Of a stretch of DNA of 64,000 bases, positions 22,586 to 31,430 are shown piece by piece. The stretch comes from Pasteurella bettyae CCUG 2042 (lineage in GTDB: Bacteria; Pseudomonadota; Gammaproteobacteria; Enterobacterales; Pasteurellaceae): NCBI RefSeq assembly GCF_000262245.1, contig NZ_AJSX01000041.1, positions 62,001-126,000 of the forward strand. Direction: 5' to 3'. Made by a program: the position numbers and the translations under genes. The notes beneath the pieces are model-generated. The model had not been told where the DNA came from, did no database searches, and saw nothing but the letters and a program-made list of their open reading frames with translations. Position 1 is the stretch's first letter. Every line of letters begins with the position of its first letter.

Positions 22586-23044
22586 TTATAATGACAGCAT
22601 TTTTAATTCTTCTGACGTTGCAAATTCCATAGTAGAACCTAACGCCATATCTTGTTCTATTTGAGCATGCCACTCAGCTTCAGACCAAATTTCAAATTTA
22701 TTAAGTTGACCAACTAACATAATATTTTTTTCTAATTTTGCATGTTGACGTAAAGGTTGACTTAATAAAATACGGCCTGAATTATCAAGTTCACATTCTG
22801 TTGCATAACCAAGCATGACACGTTGTAAACTACGTTGTTTAGGATCAAAATTAGATAAATTTAAAAGTTTTTGTTCTACAATTTCCCATTCTTTTAAAGG
22901 ATAAAGCAATAAACAAGGTTGACGAATATCTACGGTACAAACCATTTGTCCTTGATTATCTTGAAGAAGCTCAGGGCGATAGCGGGTAGGGATAGCAATT
23001 CTACCCTTAGCATCAAGATTTACCGCTTGCGCACCACGAAACAT
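22586..23044 (-). CDS. mraZ: Transcriptional regulator MraZ
   Basis: A 152-residue AbrB-like protein with two SpoVT/AbrB DNA-binding repeats: [22 protein letters not shown] near the N-terminus and [19 protein letters not shown] in the second half. MraZ forms rings and represses its own dcw operon by binding repeated upstream boxes; a matching four-repeat array is present at 23103-23142. It is the first gene of the cluster. Confidence 0.97.
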   Translation of the reverse strand: MFRGAQAVNLDAKGRIAIPTRYRPELLQDNQGQMVCTVDIRQPCLLLYPLKEWEIVEQKLLNLSNFDPKQRSLQRVMLGYATECELDNSGRILLSQPLRQHAKLEKNIMLVGQLNKFEIWSEAEWHAQIEQDMALGSTMEFATSEELKMLSL

Positions 23045-23102
23045 AAGTTTCCTTTTAAATTAATTCACTATCATCCTCGTAAAAGCAAATTTTGGGGCAT
23101 TT

Positions 23103-23142
23103 AATCCAGTTTTTACCACAAAACTCCACTTTTCACCACTTT
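23103..23142 (-). promoter_or_regulatory. MraZ operator: four 10-bp direct repeats
   Basis: Reading the minus strand toward mraZ, four consecutive decamers appear in exact 10-base phase: AAAGTGGTGA, AAAGTGGAGT, TTTGTGGTAA and AAACTGGATT. The shared core is (G/C)TGG with A/T-rich flanks. Known MraZ sites are tandem GTG-containing boxes on the same helix face, so this is very likely the operator of the dcw promoter. The array begins 59 bases upstream of the mraZ ATG. Confidence 0.85.
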
Positions 23143-23215
23143 CTTCACAAGTTTAATATGTGTTAGGTTAAGTTGCAAGCAATTAAACGTAAAGAATTGG
23201 TAAATTTAAACATAA

Positions 23216-23257
23216 AAAAAACCGCACTTTCTGCGTTAAACAAAAAATGCGGTTTTT
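23216..23257 (-). terminator. cstA terminator built on an uptake sequence
   Basis: AAAAACCGCA (23216-23225) and TGCGGTTTTT (23248-23257) form a 10-bp stem whose minus-strand transcript ends in a T run. One arm contains the exact uptake core (23221-23229); the other is a one-base variant. It lies 13 bases past the cstA stop and separates cstA from the dcw promoter. Confidence 0.85.
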
Positions 23258-23270
23258 AGAAGTGAATTAA

Positions 23271-24770
23271 TTAATCTTCTTCAGAAGGAAGTGGCTTCAA
23301 TAAAACAAAGAAAGCGATAGTTGCCACGGCTGTAATAACAGCACCAACCCATAAAGAAATATCATACCCTAAACCAAAACCAATCTTCGCATTGGCTAAG
23401 AATGTTGAACAAACCATAGTCATAAAAATTGCTGGAATGGTCGTTACCCAATGGAATTTACCATGACGGAATAAGTATGCTGATGCAGTCCATAACATAA
23501 ACATTGCAGTTGTTTGGTTAGCCCAACCGAAATAACGCCATAAAATTGAGAAATCTATTGTTGAAACAAAGAAACCAATCGCAAATAATGGAATAGCAAT
23601 GGTTAAACGTTTCGCAATTTTGCGTTGATCATATTTAAAGAAATCTGCAATTAATAAACGTGCGGCACGAAATGCAGTGTCACCTGATGTAATAGGTAAT
23701 ACAACAACACCTAAGATAGCTAAGATACCGCCAAATATGCCTAACATACCAATAGCTGAATCATAAACGACTTTAGATGGTGTACCCGCAGCAATCGCCT
23801 CAGCTAAAGCACCTTGATCTTGATAAAAACTTAACCCAACCATACACCAAATTAAGGCAATCACACCTTCACCAATCATCGCTCCATAGAAAATAAAACG
23901 ACCTTCAGCTTCATTCTCTGTACAACGAGCCATTAGAGGAGATTGTGTTGCATGGAAACCTGAAATAGCACCACAAGCAATGGTAATAAATAAAATTGGG
24001 AATATTGGCATATCTTTTGGATGCATATTAGTAAAGAAATCGGCAAAACTAATATCTGTACCAACGGTTCTAAAGAATGGAATTCCTTCGAAGAATAAGC
24101 CGAATAACATGCCACAAGTCATGAACATTAATAAGGCACCAAAGAATGGATAAATGCGTCCAATAATTTTATCAATTGGCACCAATGTTGCAATGATATA
24201 GTAAACAAAGATAATGGTTGTCCAAATGGTTAATAAGGTTCCTTTAGAAGCACCTGATTCATCATTCACTGCGGCAGCACCAACAGAACCAGAATTCATT
24301 AAATCACTAGTAATATTAGTTAATAATGAAGCTGGACTTGCAACAAATACGACCCCAACTAAAAGTAATAATAAGATAGCAATCAAATTCATCACATGTT
24401 TAGCAGGCTTAGCTAAATATTTGCCTGCTAAGAAAGGAATATTAGCCCCACCATTACGAATACTTAACATGCCACAAAAATAATCATGTACGGCACCCGC
24501 AAAAACACAACCAAATACGATCCATAACATAGCAACTGGTCCATACATAGCTCCTAAAATAGGACCAAAAATAGGACCAGTTCCTGCAATATTCAATAAT
24601 TGAATGAGCCAGATTTTTTTCTTACTCATCGGAACGTAATCAACACCATCTTTCATAGTATAGGCGGGTGTTTCACGTTTAGGATTAATAACAAAAACTT
24701 TCTCTACGAACTTACCATAGACAAAATACCCTAGTAATAGAAGTGCAATACAAAATAAAAACCACAACAT
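23271..24770 (-). CDS. cstA: CstA-family carbon starvation protein / peptide or pyruvate transporter
   Basis: An integral membrane protein of 499 residues, shorter than the about 700-residue E. coli CstA and BtsT but within the range of short CstA-family members. Conserved stretches include the N-terminal NIAGTGPIFGPILGAMYGP, FGCVFAGAVHDYFCGM with SIRNGGANIPFLAGKYL, and GAISGFHATQSPLMAR. Family members import peptides or pyruvate under nutrient limitation. Upstream at 24878-24893 is a good CRP site, consistent with the cAMP-CRP control known for E. coli cstA. The substrate is not determined by the sequence. Confidence 0.85.
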   Translation of the reverse strand: MLWFLFCIALLLLGYFVYGKFVEKVFVINPKRETPAYTMKDGVDYVPMSKKKIWLIQLLNIAGTGPIFGPILGAMYGPVAMLWIVFGCVFAGAVHDYFCGMLSIRNGGANIPFLAGKYLAKPAKHVMNLIAILLLLLVGVVFVASPASLLTNITSDLMNSGSVGAAAVNDESGASKGTLLTIWTTIIFVYYIIATLVPIDKIIGRIYPFFGALLMFMTCGMLFGLFFEGIPFFRTVGTDISFADFFTNMHPKDMPIFPILFITIACGAISGFHATQSPLMARCTENEAEGRFIFYGAMIGEGVIALIWCMVGLSFYQDQGALAEAIAAGTPSKVVYDSAIGMLGIFGGILAILGVVVLPITSGDTAFRAARLLIADFFKYDQRKIAKRLTIAIPLFAIGFFVSTIDFSILWRYFGWANQTTAMFMLWTASAYLFRHGKFHWVTTIPAIFMTMVCSTFLANAKIGFGLGYDISLWVGAVITAVATIAFFVLLKPLPSEED

Positions 24771-24877
24771 AAAATTGCCTCATTAATCATCAATTATATA
24801 AAATCAAATTTATTTTAGGGGGCGATGTGTGGTTAGTAAATTAGAAATTAAAAATTAGGATAGCCAAATCTGTAAAT

Positions 24878-24893
24878 CGTGATAAATATCACA
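24878..24893 (-). promoter_or_regulatory. Probable CRP binding site upstream of cstA
   Basis: The palindrome CGTGATAAATATCACA matches the CRP consensus TGTGA-N6-TCACA at 9 of 10 defined positions. It is 107 bases upstream of the cstA ATG and directly abuts the stop codon of the preceding small gene. Confidence 0.65.
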
Positions 24894-25067
24894 TTATTTC
24901 TCATCTGGTGCTTCATTTTTGATCAGCTCACCTTTTGCATCCACCTTAATTTCAGGGATTCCGCATCCTCTGCAGACGGTATTGTCATAACCGAACTCTT
25001 TACAAAAATGCGTGTATTTTTTTAACATTTTTTTAAACCAACTCATTTTCTCGGAACATTGCTGCAT
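24894..25067 (-). CDS. Small cysteine-containing protein (DUF5363-like)
   Basis: A 57-residue protein beginning MQQCSEKMSWFKKMLKKY. The start is set by a strong GGAGGTG 5-6 bases upstream of ATG 25067; a longer frame back to 25139 would overlap tmcA and is not needed. Four cysteines are present, including a CRGCG motif that could bind metal or form a disulfide. It recalls the short Pasteurellaceae family annotated DUF5363, but I assign this from memory and no function is known. It lies 19 bases after tmcA and before cstA, probably co-transcribed with tmcA. Confidence 0.72.
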   Translation of the reverse strand: MQQCSEKMSWFKKMLKKYTHFCKEFGYDNTVCRGCGIPEIKVDAKGELIKNEAPDEK

Positions 25068-25086
25068 AAAAACACCTCCAATATTT

Positions 25087-27009
25087 TTAGTGAATCGACT
25101 TTTCGAAATAATTTTGCAACAAAGTTGAAACTTCTGCACGACATTTTTTTAGTGCCTTTTTTGAACTACACTCTATTGCTGATGAACAATTATTCCCACT
25201 AAAATATTCCCATAAATAGGCAGATTTTTTTTGTTTATCTTGAGCAAGTAAACGTTGTATTGCACCACTACTATTAAATAAAGTGCGGTGAGAAAAAGCA
25301 AAATTTCGTAAAATAGCGAGATCTTCTTGACTCAATTGGTTATCAATATTGATAGAAATCTGATCAATCAATGGATGAGCAGTAAAAGGAAAATTTCGTT
25401 GGAAATGATTTAATGCTTGTTCTAACAAATATTTACCTTGGCAACTTAATGCATGAATAGCAATTGCTGAGTAACAACCACTGCTTGCTTCTTTCTTATC
25501 ACTAATATGAACGAGCTCAAATCCCAATTTTTTCCAAAATCCCATCAATTCTTTGGTATAGCCAAAACTTACTGAAACAAAATCTACATTAATTGACTTT
25601 AGAATATGATTTACCAGTGTTTGTCCAATACCTTGATGCTGACAATTTGGATGAACAGCAATTCTTGAAATACGCAAAGAGGTCAATTTACAAGCTTGAG
25701 CTAAATTCCCATTAAAAGCTAAGCTTTGAGCAACTAAATTACCTTTAGGACGTCGTTCGCCAAGGCAAATTTTCTGAATGAGTTCATCATCAGTTAATCC
25801 ACCCTCTTCTACTGCCCATACCCCAGCTAAAAGTTGTTGTTGCTGGCTAGCAATCCAAAATTGTTGCTGAGGGGCATCTAATAAACGACGTAAATCTAAG
25901 GGGGAAGTGCGATAATGAGCAAGCATTAATAGCCCATAAAAAGCTTCTTTTTGCTTAATTAAGTCAGTTTGAGAAATTTTTTGAATTTCTACCGCACTTT
26001 TCAGAGCTAACTTAGGTGAAATTAAATGTGCTTCCGCATCTAATAATAAAAGTTGCTCAATAAAGGCTTCTAATGGGTCATCTTCCCGCCAACGCAAAGG
26101 GTTAAATAACTCAAAATGCTGAAAAGTGCGGTTTAATTTTGGTAAAAATTTTAGCAAAAAGCCTCGCCCAGTGCCTTCATAACTATGAATGGTCGTGCTA
26201 AATAAGATATGCTTAAAAGTTGTGGTGAATTGGAATAATAAATCCAATGGAATCATTGCAGCTTCATCCACCACTAACCAATCTCCAGCAAATTGTATAG
26301 GGTTATCTTGAACTTGCTGATAAAGTTCGTCTGGGGCAATAAATTCAATCTTTTCTTGTGCGAAAATTTTTAAATTTTCTACCGCACTTTTATTCGGGGA
26401 AGTAACTAAAATACGTTGAGCTGTATTCTGTTGATGTAAAGATTGAATGAGTAAACCCGCTAACGCAGATTTTCCCCTTCCTCGTTTAGCCGTTAGCACA
26501 AACAAATCTGCTTTTTGTGCAAGAATTTGTTGAAGAAGGATTTGTTGTTCTGAGGTGGCTTGTAAATGATTTACTGACAATTTTTGATATGCGTTTGGGC
26601 AAGCTTGAAACGCTGGCAAATTTTGTATAAGCGACTCAAAATGCTGATTAAAATTCTCGGTAATTATTCCATTCTCATCGCCAGACCAACGTGTTGAATC
26701 TTGATCAATTCGTTGATTAAGTGATTGAGGCAACCAAAGTAATAAAACACCACCAGCTTTTAAACAACCAACTGCGATAGCTAAAGCATCAAGATTTAAA
26801 GCTTGTCGTGCATCATAAAAAATAAAATCGAACTCTTGTCCTAATAGATTTTTGCTCTTTGAGAAAAGGATTCTTTGTAGCTGAATTGAATCGGTAAACA
26901 AATCTGATTCATCAAAATTAAGTGCGAGCCAAATACCAGCAGAAAAACCAAAGGAAGATAAATCACATTTATCTCCTTTAAACTGTTTTATCTGACGTTT
27001 TGCAAGCAT
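25087..27009 (-). CDS. tmcA: tRNA(Met) cytidine acetyltransferase TmcA
   Basis: A 640-residue enzyme that uses ATP and acetyl-CoA to form N4-acetylcytidine at the wobble position of elongator tRNA-Met. Regions in order: an N-terminal DUF1726 domain, an RNA helicase module with Walker A TAKRGRGKSALAGLL and Walker B WLVVDEAAMIPL, and a GNAT acetyltransferase domain with the acetyl-CoA loop RIAVHPNCQHQGIGQTLV. The ATG follows the ybeY stop by 6 bases with no obvious separate ribosome-binding site, suggesting translational coupling. Three uptake cores lie in the gene. Confidence 0.95.
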   Translation of the reverse strand: MLAKRQIKQFKGDKCDLSSFGFSAGIWLALNFDESDLFTDSIQLQRILFSKSKNLLGQEFDFIFYDARQALNLDALAIAVGCLKAGGVLLLWLPQSLNQRIDQDSTRWSGDENGIITENFNQHFESLIQNLPAFQACPNAYQKLSVNHLQATSEQQILLQQILAQKADLFVLTAKRGRGKSALAGLLIQSLHQQNTAQRILVTSPNKSAVENLKIFAQEKIEFIAPDELYQQVQDNPIQFAGDWLVVDEAAMIPLDLLFQFTTTFKHILFSTTIHSYEGTGRGFLLKFLPKLNRTFQHFELFNPLRWREDDPLEAFIEQLLLLDAEAHLISPKLALKSAVEIQKISQTDLIKQKEAFYGLLMLAHYRTSPLDLRRLLDAPQQQFWIASQQQQLLAGVWAVEEGGLTDDELIQKICLGERRPKGNLVAQSLAFNGNLAQACKLTSLRISRIAVHPNCQHQGIGQTLVNHILKSINVDFVSVSFGYTKELMGFWKKLGFELVHISDKKEASSGCYSAIAIHALSCQGKYLLEQALNHFQRNFPFTAHPLIDQISINIDNQLSQEDLAILRNFAFSHRTLFNSSGAIQRLLAQDKQKKSAYLWEYFSGNNCSSAIECSSKKALKKCRAEVSTLLQNYFEKSIH

Positions 27010-27015
27010 AGGCGA

Positions 27016-27483
27016 TTAAATTTCATCGTAAGAATAAGGATCTTCAAAGCCTAAACGGGTCATAATTTCAGTTTCGAGGCTTTCCATTTCTTCTGCTTCA
27101 GCATCTTCAATATGATCATAACCCAACAAATGCAAACTGCCATGCACCACCATATGTGCCCAATGAGCGAGCAAAGGTTTACCTTGTTCACTCGCTTCTC
27201 GCTCCACCACTTGACGACAAATCACCAAATCCCCAAGCAATGGCAATTCCACTTCTTCAGGACATTCAAAAGGGAAAGATAGCACATTAGTTGGTCGATC
27301 TTTGCCACGATATGTTAGGTTTAAATCGTGACTTTCCGCTTCATCTACAATACGAATGGTGATTTCAGGCTCAAGGTTTTCCGCACGCACTGCTGCAGTG
27401 GACCATTGAGTAAATTGTTCTAAGGTTGGCAAATTGTCTTGATTTTCGCTAGCGATTTGGAGATCGATAATAACGTTATTCAT
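27016..27483 (-). CDS. ybeY: Endoribonuclease YbeY (rRNA maturation factor)
   Basis: A 155-residue metal-dependent RNase involved in 16S rRNA 3'-end maturation and ribosome quality control. The zinc motif H-x3-H-x5-H is intact in [14 protein letters not shown]. The [19 protein letters not shown] segment is the other conserved block. It lies downstream of phoH as in E. coli ybeZ-ybeY, but the expected ybeX (corC) and lnt do not follow; tmcA does. Confidence 0.96.
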   Translation of the reverse strand: MNNVIIDLQIASENQDNLPTLEQFTQWSTAAVRAENLEPEITIRIVDEAESHDLNLTYRGKDRPTNVLSFPFECPEEVELPLLGDLVICRQVVEREASEQGKPLLAHWAHMVVHGSLHLLGYDHIEDAEAEEMESLETEIMTRLGFEDPYSYDEI

Positions 27484-27719
27484 ATTTTTCTTCTCTCATT
27501 TATCTCATATTTTCTCTATGCCGATCTACTTTTTTATGTAAGGCAGAAGATCACCCTGAGGTTAATGAATTCTTCTTGTTTATTAAATTTTTTTACAGAA
27601 AGTTTGTAAACTTACTAGACTCAAACAACACAAGCTTTCCTAAGATGTTAATTACTCTGGTATTTCAGCAAGGTAAAGGTTATTAACATTAGAGTCTAAA
27701 TCAGCTGATTTTATATCAC

Positions 27720-28850
27720 TTAATACGGTTTTGTTGTATTAGATTCTGAGGAAATGTTAAATTGTTCTTCCTTTTCTTGTCTACGTTGTTCAGAAAGTTT
27801 TTGCTTACGCACTTCGTCTTCTGCTTCCCATTTTTCATAGGCTTGCACCACTTTTGCCACAACAGGATGACGGACGATGTCTTTACTATCAAAATAGTTA
27901 AAACTTAAATCATCCACCTCTGATAATACTTCGATAGCATGTTTTAAACCTGATTTCTGACTACGTGGCAAATCCACTTGAGTGACGTCACCAGTGATCA
28001 CCGCTTTGGAATTAAAACCAATACGGGTTAGGAACATTTTCATTTGTTCTACTGTGGTATTTTGGCTTTCATCAAGAATAATAAAACTATCATTCAGCGT
28101 GCGACCACGCATATAAGCCAATGGCGCAATTTCAATTACATTACGTTCCATCAATTTCTCTACTCGTTCAAAACCGAGCATTTCATAAAGGGCATCGTAT
28201 AATGGACGTAAATAAGGTTCAATTTTAGAACCGAGATCCCCTGGCAAGAAACCAAGTTTTTCCCCAGCTTCAACGGCAGGACGAGTTAATAAAATACGAC
28301 GCACTTCTTGGCGTTCAAGAGCCTCTACCGCAGCAGCTACCGCAAGAAAGGTTTTCCCTGTTCCCGCAGGACCAATACCAAAACTAATATCATGCGTTAA
28401 AATATTATGTAAATATTCAATTTGATTTTTACCTCGCGGTTTAATTAACCCACGTTTGGTTTTGATGGTTGTGGTATAAACTTTACTCTCTTCAGAAGCA
28501 TCCGACAGATTATCTATCTCTACAGCTTGCGTTAACATTCGACTTTCTTGAATTGCCATATGAACATTTTCCAGATCAATTTCTTTGATCTTGCCTTTTA
28601 TTGGTGCTGTTTCTACATATAAATTTTGGATTAATTTCACCGCACTTTGAATAAGTTTCTCATGATATGATTTTTGCTGTTTATCTTTCGATCGAATAGT
28701 AAAAGTAAAGTTTCGACGGGCAATCTCAAGATTAAATTCACTTTCGATCAACTTAAGATTGTCATCAAAAGCACCACAAAGAGATTGCAAACGATAGTTA
28801 TCTTGCGGACTGAGGGTGAATTCTTGTTTATATTTATCTAACTCTGTCAA
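27720..28850 (-). CDS. phoH: PhoH-like ATPase (YbeZ)
   Basis: A 376-residue PhoH-family P-loop ATPase, functionally linked to YbeY and RNA metabolism. Walker A is FGIGPAGTGKTFLAVAAAV, Walker B FIILDESQNT, with the VITGDVTQVDLPRS motif following. The start codon appears to be TTG at 28850: there is no in-frame ATG before an upstream stop, and AGGA lies 9-10 bases ahead. A charged tail of about 30 residues (WEAEDEVRKQKLSEQRRQE) ends the protein. A 236-base gap separates it from ybeY. Confidence 0.93.
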   Translation of the reverse strand: MTELDKYKQEFTLSPQDNYRLQSLCGAFDDNLKLIESEFNLEIARRNFTFTIRSKDKQQKSYHEKLIQSAVKLIQNLYVETAPIKGKIKEIDLENVHMAIQESRMLTQAVEIDNLSDASEESKVYTTTIKTKRGLIKPRGKNQIEYLHNILTHDISFGIGPAGTGKTFLAVAAAVEALERQEVRRILLTRPAVEAGEKLGFLPGDLGSKIEPYLRPLYDALYEMLGFERVEKLMERNVIEIAPLAYMRGRTLNDSFIILDESQNTTVEQMKMFLTRIGFNSKAVITGDVTQVDLPRSQKSGLKHAIEVLSEVDDLSFNYFDSKDIVRHPVVAKVVQAYEKWEAEDEVRKQKLSEQRRQEKEEQFNISSESNTTKPY

Positions 28851-29012
28851 AATAAAATCCTAATTGATAATCAAATCAGCTTTCAATGATTGTCATTATA
28901 GCCTCTTTTAACAAAAAAAGTGCGATAGAAATTTTATCAATTTAATTTCTATCACATCATTTATACATCATTGGAGATTGCCTTGCATTAACGAATACAA
29001 TAAATCACACCC

Positions 29013-31292
29013 CTAAATTGATAATTCAGGAAACAACATTTTCAACACATTTTGCGTCAATCTGCGTGATTTGCCGCTGTACGGGAAAATGTGCATCATC
29101 ATCATTGGATTGAAATTTGCTTCAATTACCCCCCAAGATTGCAGATTATTTTCTGCGGGCTTTTTCAAATCGGGGATAATTAAATCTACACCACAAACCG
29201 CAGCCCCCATGGCTTTAGTAATACCTACAGCAAGCTGTTTATAGCTATCGTGCATTTCATCAGTCATATCAATGCTGTCGCCACCAGTGCTGATATTTGA
29301 ATTGGCACGCAGTTGCACAAGTTGATCTTTGGCTGGCACGCTATCTACAGTTAAACCTTGCTCTTTGAGTTGTAGCTGTTCAATATCACCCAGGGCGATT
29401 TTTTTCAATGGCGTGCGACTACCATCACCACGCAATGGGTGACTATTTTTCGCTTCGACTAATTGTTTTACCGTTGATTTGCCATCACCAATCACATTTG
29501 CAGGCACACGTAACAACACGGCAAGTGTTTTATCACCTAGCACAAAGAAGCGATATTCTGTGCCTTGCAGATAGTCTTCCACCATCACTTCTTTGTCTTC
29601 ACGAAAGGCAATTTCAATGGCTTTAGCAAAATCGGCACGGTCATGCACGCCTTGTTGGAAAATGCTGATGCCTAAACCGAAATTTGTGGATTTTGGCTTA
29701 ATCACCACCGCTTTGCCTTCAAACAACGGGTAACTTGCCACCGCTTGTTCCAGTGAAGTAAATTCCAAACTTTGTGGCACATTAAAACCTGCTTTTGCTA
29801 GCACTTTTTTCGTCACCACTTTATTTTCCATAATGAGCGGTGAAATATAACTATCATGGCTGGTCATATTGCCATTTTTCACATATTCAAAATGCTCACC
29901 AAATTGCAAACGCAAGAACTGATCGTTTTCATCTAAGATCTCCATTTGGATGCCTTTTTGGATCACATCGAACATTAAAGCTTGAGTGGAAAGTTCCATA
30001 TTATCAAAGGCAGATAGCGCATAAAAACGTTCAAAGGCTTGCGCTTTATTACGACGTGCTATTTCCGCACCAAATTGTTGATAGCCGCCAGCGGTTTCAA
30101 TGGCTTTCACTAAACGACCGCAAAGAGTTTGACTTGGCTCTGCAAACTGATATAATTTACCTTTTGCATAAGCAATTTGTTCTGCTGTAGCCCCAATAGT
30201 TTCAAGCATGGCGATTAATTGCTGAATAATTTGTTCCCCTTCATTGCGATATTTAGTTTCTGAAAGTGGATTTTCAAATGCGACTTCCGCTAATCTTGAA
30301 CGACCTAATTCCACAACATTTGGCTCATTAAGATCATCTTCTAACCAAATAGTGAACAAAATGAAATTATGGATAAATTTTGCATCCTCGAGTGTCATAC
30401 CATAAGGTGCAAATGGATTAAGATCGAATAATCTAAATTCGAGATATTGAATACCATTTTTTAATAAATCGCGAGCCTTCTGTGCACCACGTAAACGGAC
30501 ATTTGAATAAAATTCTTTTTCAGCAATTAAACGTCCACTATTCACCCAATATTCAAGGGTTTCTACATATTTTTCGACACTATCATAGGAAACAATAATA
30601 TCAGGAGCATTCACATAACCATATTGGCTTGAACGCAAACTACGTACATATTGTCCTGCTTTCAATGGCGAACCATCACGGAAATAATCTTCATCGACAG
30701 TGGGCGTGGCTGATAATAAATAGACTAAAATCCATTGATAACGAAGAAAATTCCTCGCCATTTTTAAATATAAATTATTCTGAAATTCTACCGCACTTTT
30801 ATAAGTGTTTTGATTTTTAAATAGGGTTTCGACTAATTTAGGATCCAGTTGGAAATTGTAGTGAATGCCACTTACCATTTGTTTAGCCTTCCCATAGGAA
30901 TTCACTAGATGTTCACGATAAGCCACATCAGCTGGATTTTCTAATTGTGCAACTTTGATTTTATCTGCGGGAGGTAATCCTGCTGGCATACTCATGGGGA
31001 ATATGTATTCATCTTCAGGTAAAGTGCGTAGCACCACCTCATGAATGGCGGATAGCCAACGCAATGTATCTTCGATCTTTTTATTTGGAGGAGTAATTAA
31101 TTCCAACTGACTTTCTGCAAAATCTGTTTGAATATACGGATGAAAAGAACGGCTTCCGAAAGCCTTTGGATGAGCAGTCGTCACCACTGAACCATCAGCA
31201 TGCACACGTTGGCTTTCTTTTTCAATACCCACAGTACCTTGTTGGAATAATAAACCGAGTTGGTTTTCTCTAATAATTTGTTGAATATTCAT
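29013..31292 (-). CDS. gshF: Bifunctional glutamate--cysteine ligase / glutathione synthetase
   Basis: A fusion enzyme of 759 residues that makes glutathione from glutamate, cysteine and glycine in one polypeptide. The N-terminal half (to about residue 460) is a gamma-glutamylcysteine ligase domain (GTVGIEKESQRVH, then QTDFAESQLELITPP and YLEFRLFDLNPFAPYG). The C-terminal half is an ATP-grasp domain (AVVIKPKSTNFGLGI, EYRFFVLGDKTLAVLLR, GVIEANFNPMMMMHIFPY). GshF is known in Pasteurella multocida and some streptococci; H. influenzae Rd lacks glutathione synthesis and imports it. It is next to a probable cysteine importer. Confidence 0.96.
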   Translation of the reverse strand: MNIQQIIRENQLGLLFQQGTVGIEKESQRVHADGSVVTTAHPKAFGSRSFHPYIQTDFAESQLELITPPNKKIEDTLRWLSAIHEVVLRTLPEDEYIFPMSMPAGLPPADKIKVAQLENPADVAYREHLVNSYGKAKQMVSGIHYNFQLDPKLVETLFKNQNTYKSAVEFQNNLYLKMARNFLRYQWILVYLLSATPTVDEDYFRDGSPLKAGQYVRSLRSSQYGYVNAPDIIVSYDSVEKYVETLEYWVNSGRLIAEKEFYSNVRLRGAQKARDLLKNGIQYLEFRLFDLNPFAPYGMTLEDAKFIHNFILFTIWLEDDLNEPNVVELGRSRLAEVAFENPLSETKYRNEGEQIIQQLIAMLETIGATAEQIAYAKGKLYQFAEPSQTLCGRLVKAIETAGGYQQFGAEIARRNKAQAFERFYALSAFDNMELSTQALMFDVIQKGIQMEILDENDQFLRLQFGEHFEYVKNGNMTSHDSYISPLIMENKVVTKKVLAKAGFNVPQSLEFTSLEQAVASYPLFEGKAVVIKPKSTNFGLGISIFQQGVHDRADFAKAIEIAFREDKEVMVEDYLQGTEYRFFVLGDKTLAVLLRVPANVIGDGKSTVKQLVEAKNSHPLRGDGSRTPLKKIALGDIEQLQLKEQGLTVDSVPAKDQLVQLRANSNISTGGDSIDMTDEMHDSYKQLAVGITKAMGAAVCGVDLIIPDLKKPAENNLQSWGVIEANFNPMMMMHIFPYSGKSRRLTQNVLKMLFPELSI

Positions 31293-31380
31293 TGCAATTC
31301 CTTAATGAGATAACAACAGAAAAATATAAATTCTGCTAAACTTAAGTACCATACCATAATTTAATAAATATACCACATAG

Positions 31381-31410
31381 AAAAAGTGCGGTTAAATAGA
31401 CCGCACTTTT
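31381..31410 (-). terminator. Terminator of the amino-acid ABC transporter operon (uptake-sequence pair)
   Basis: Uptake core AAGTGCGGT at 31384-31392 and its complement at 31400-31408 are separated by only 7 bases, giving a 12-bp stem flanked by A and T runs. It lies 20 bases past the stop of the binding-protein gene. Confidence 0.9.
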
Positions 31411-31430
31411 TTGAAGATTAACTATCAACC

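Noticed and set aside
29840-30190. 116-codon open frame antisense to gshF
   Set aside because: Antisense to a clearly coding region; the sequence resembles no protein family and has no ribosome-binding site I trust.
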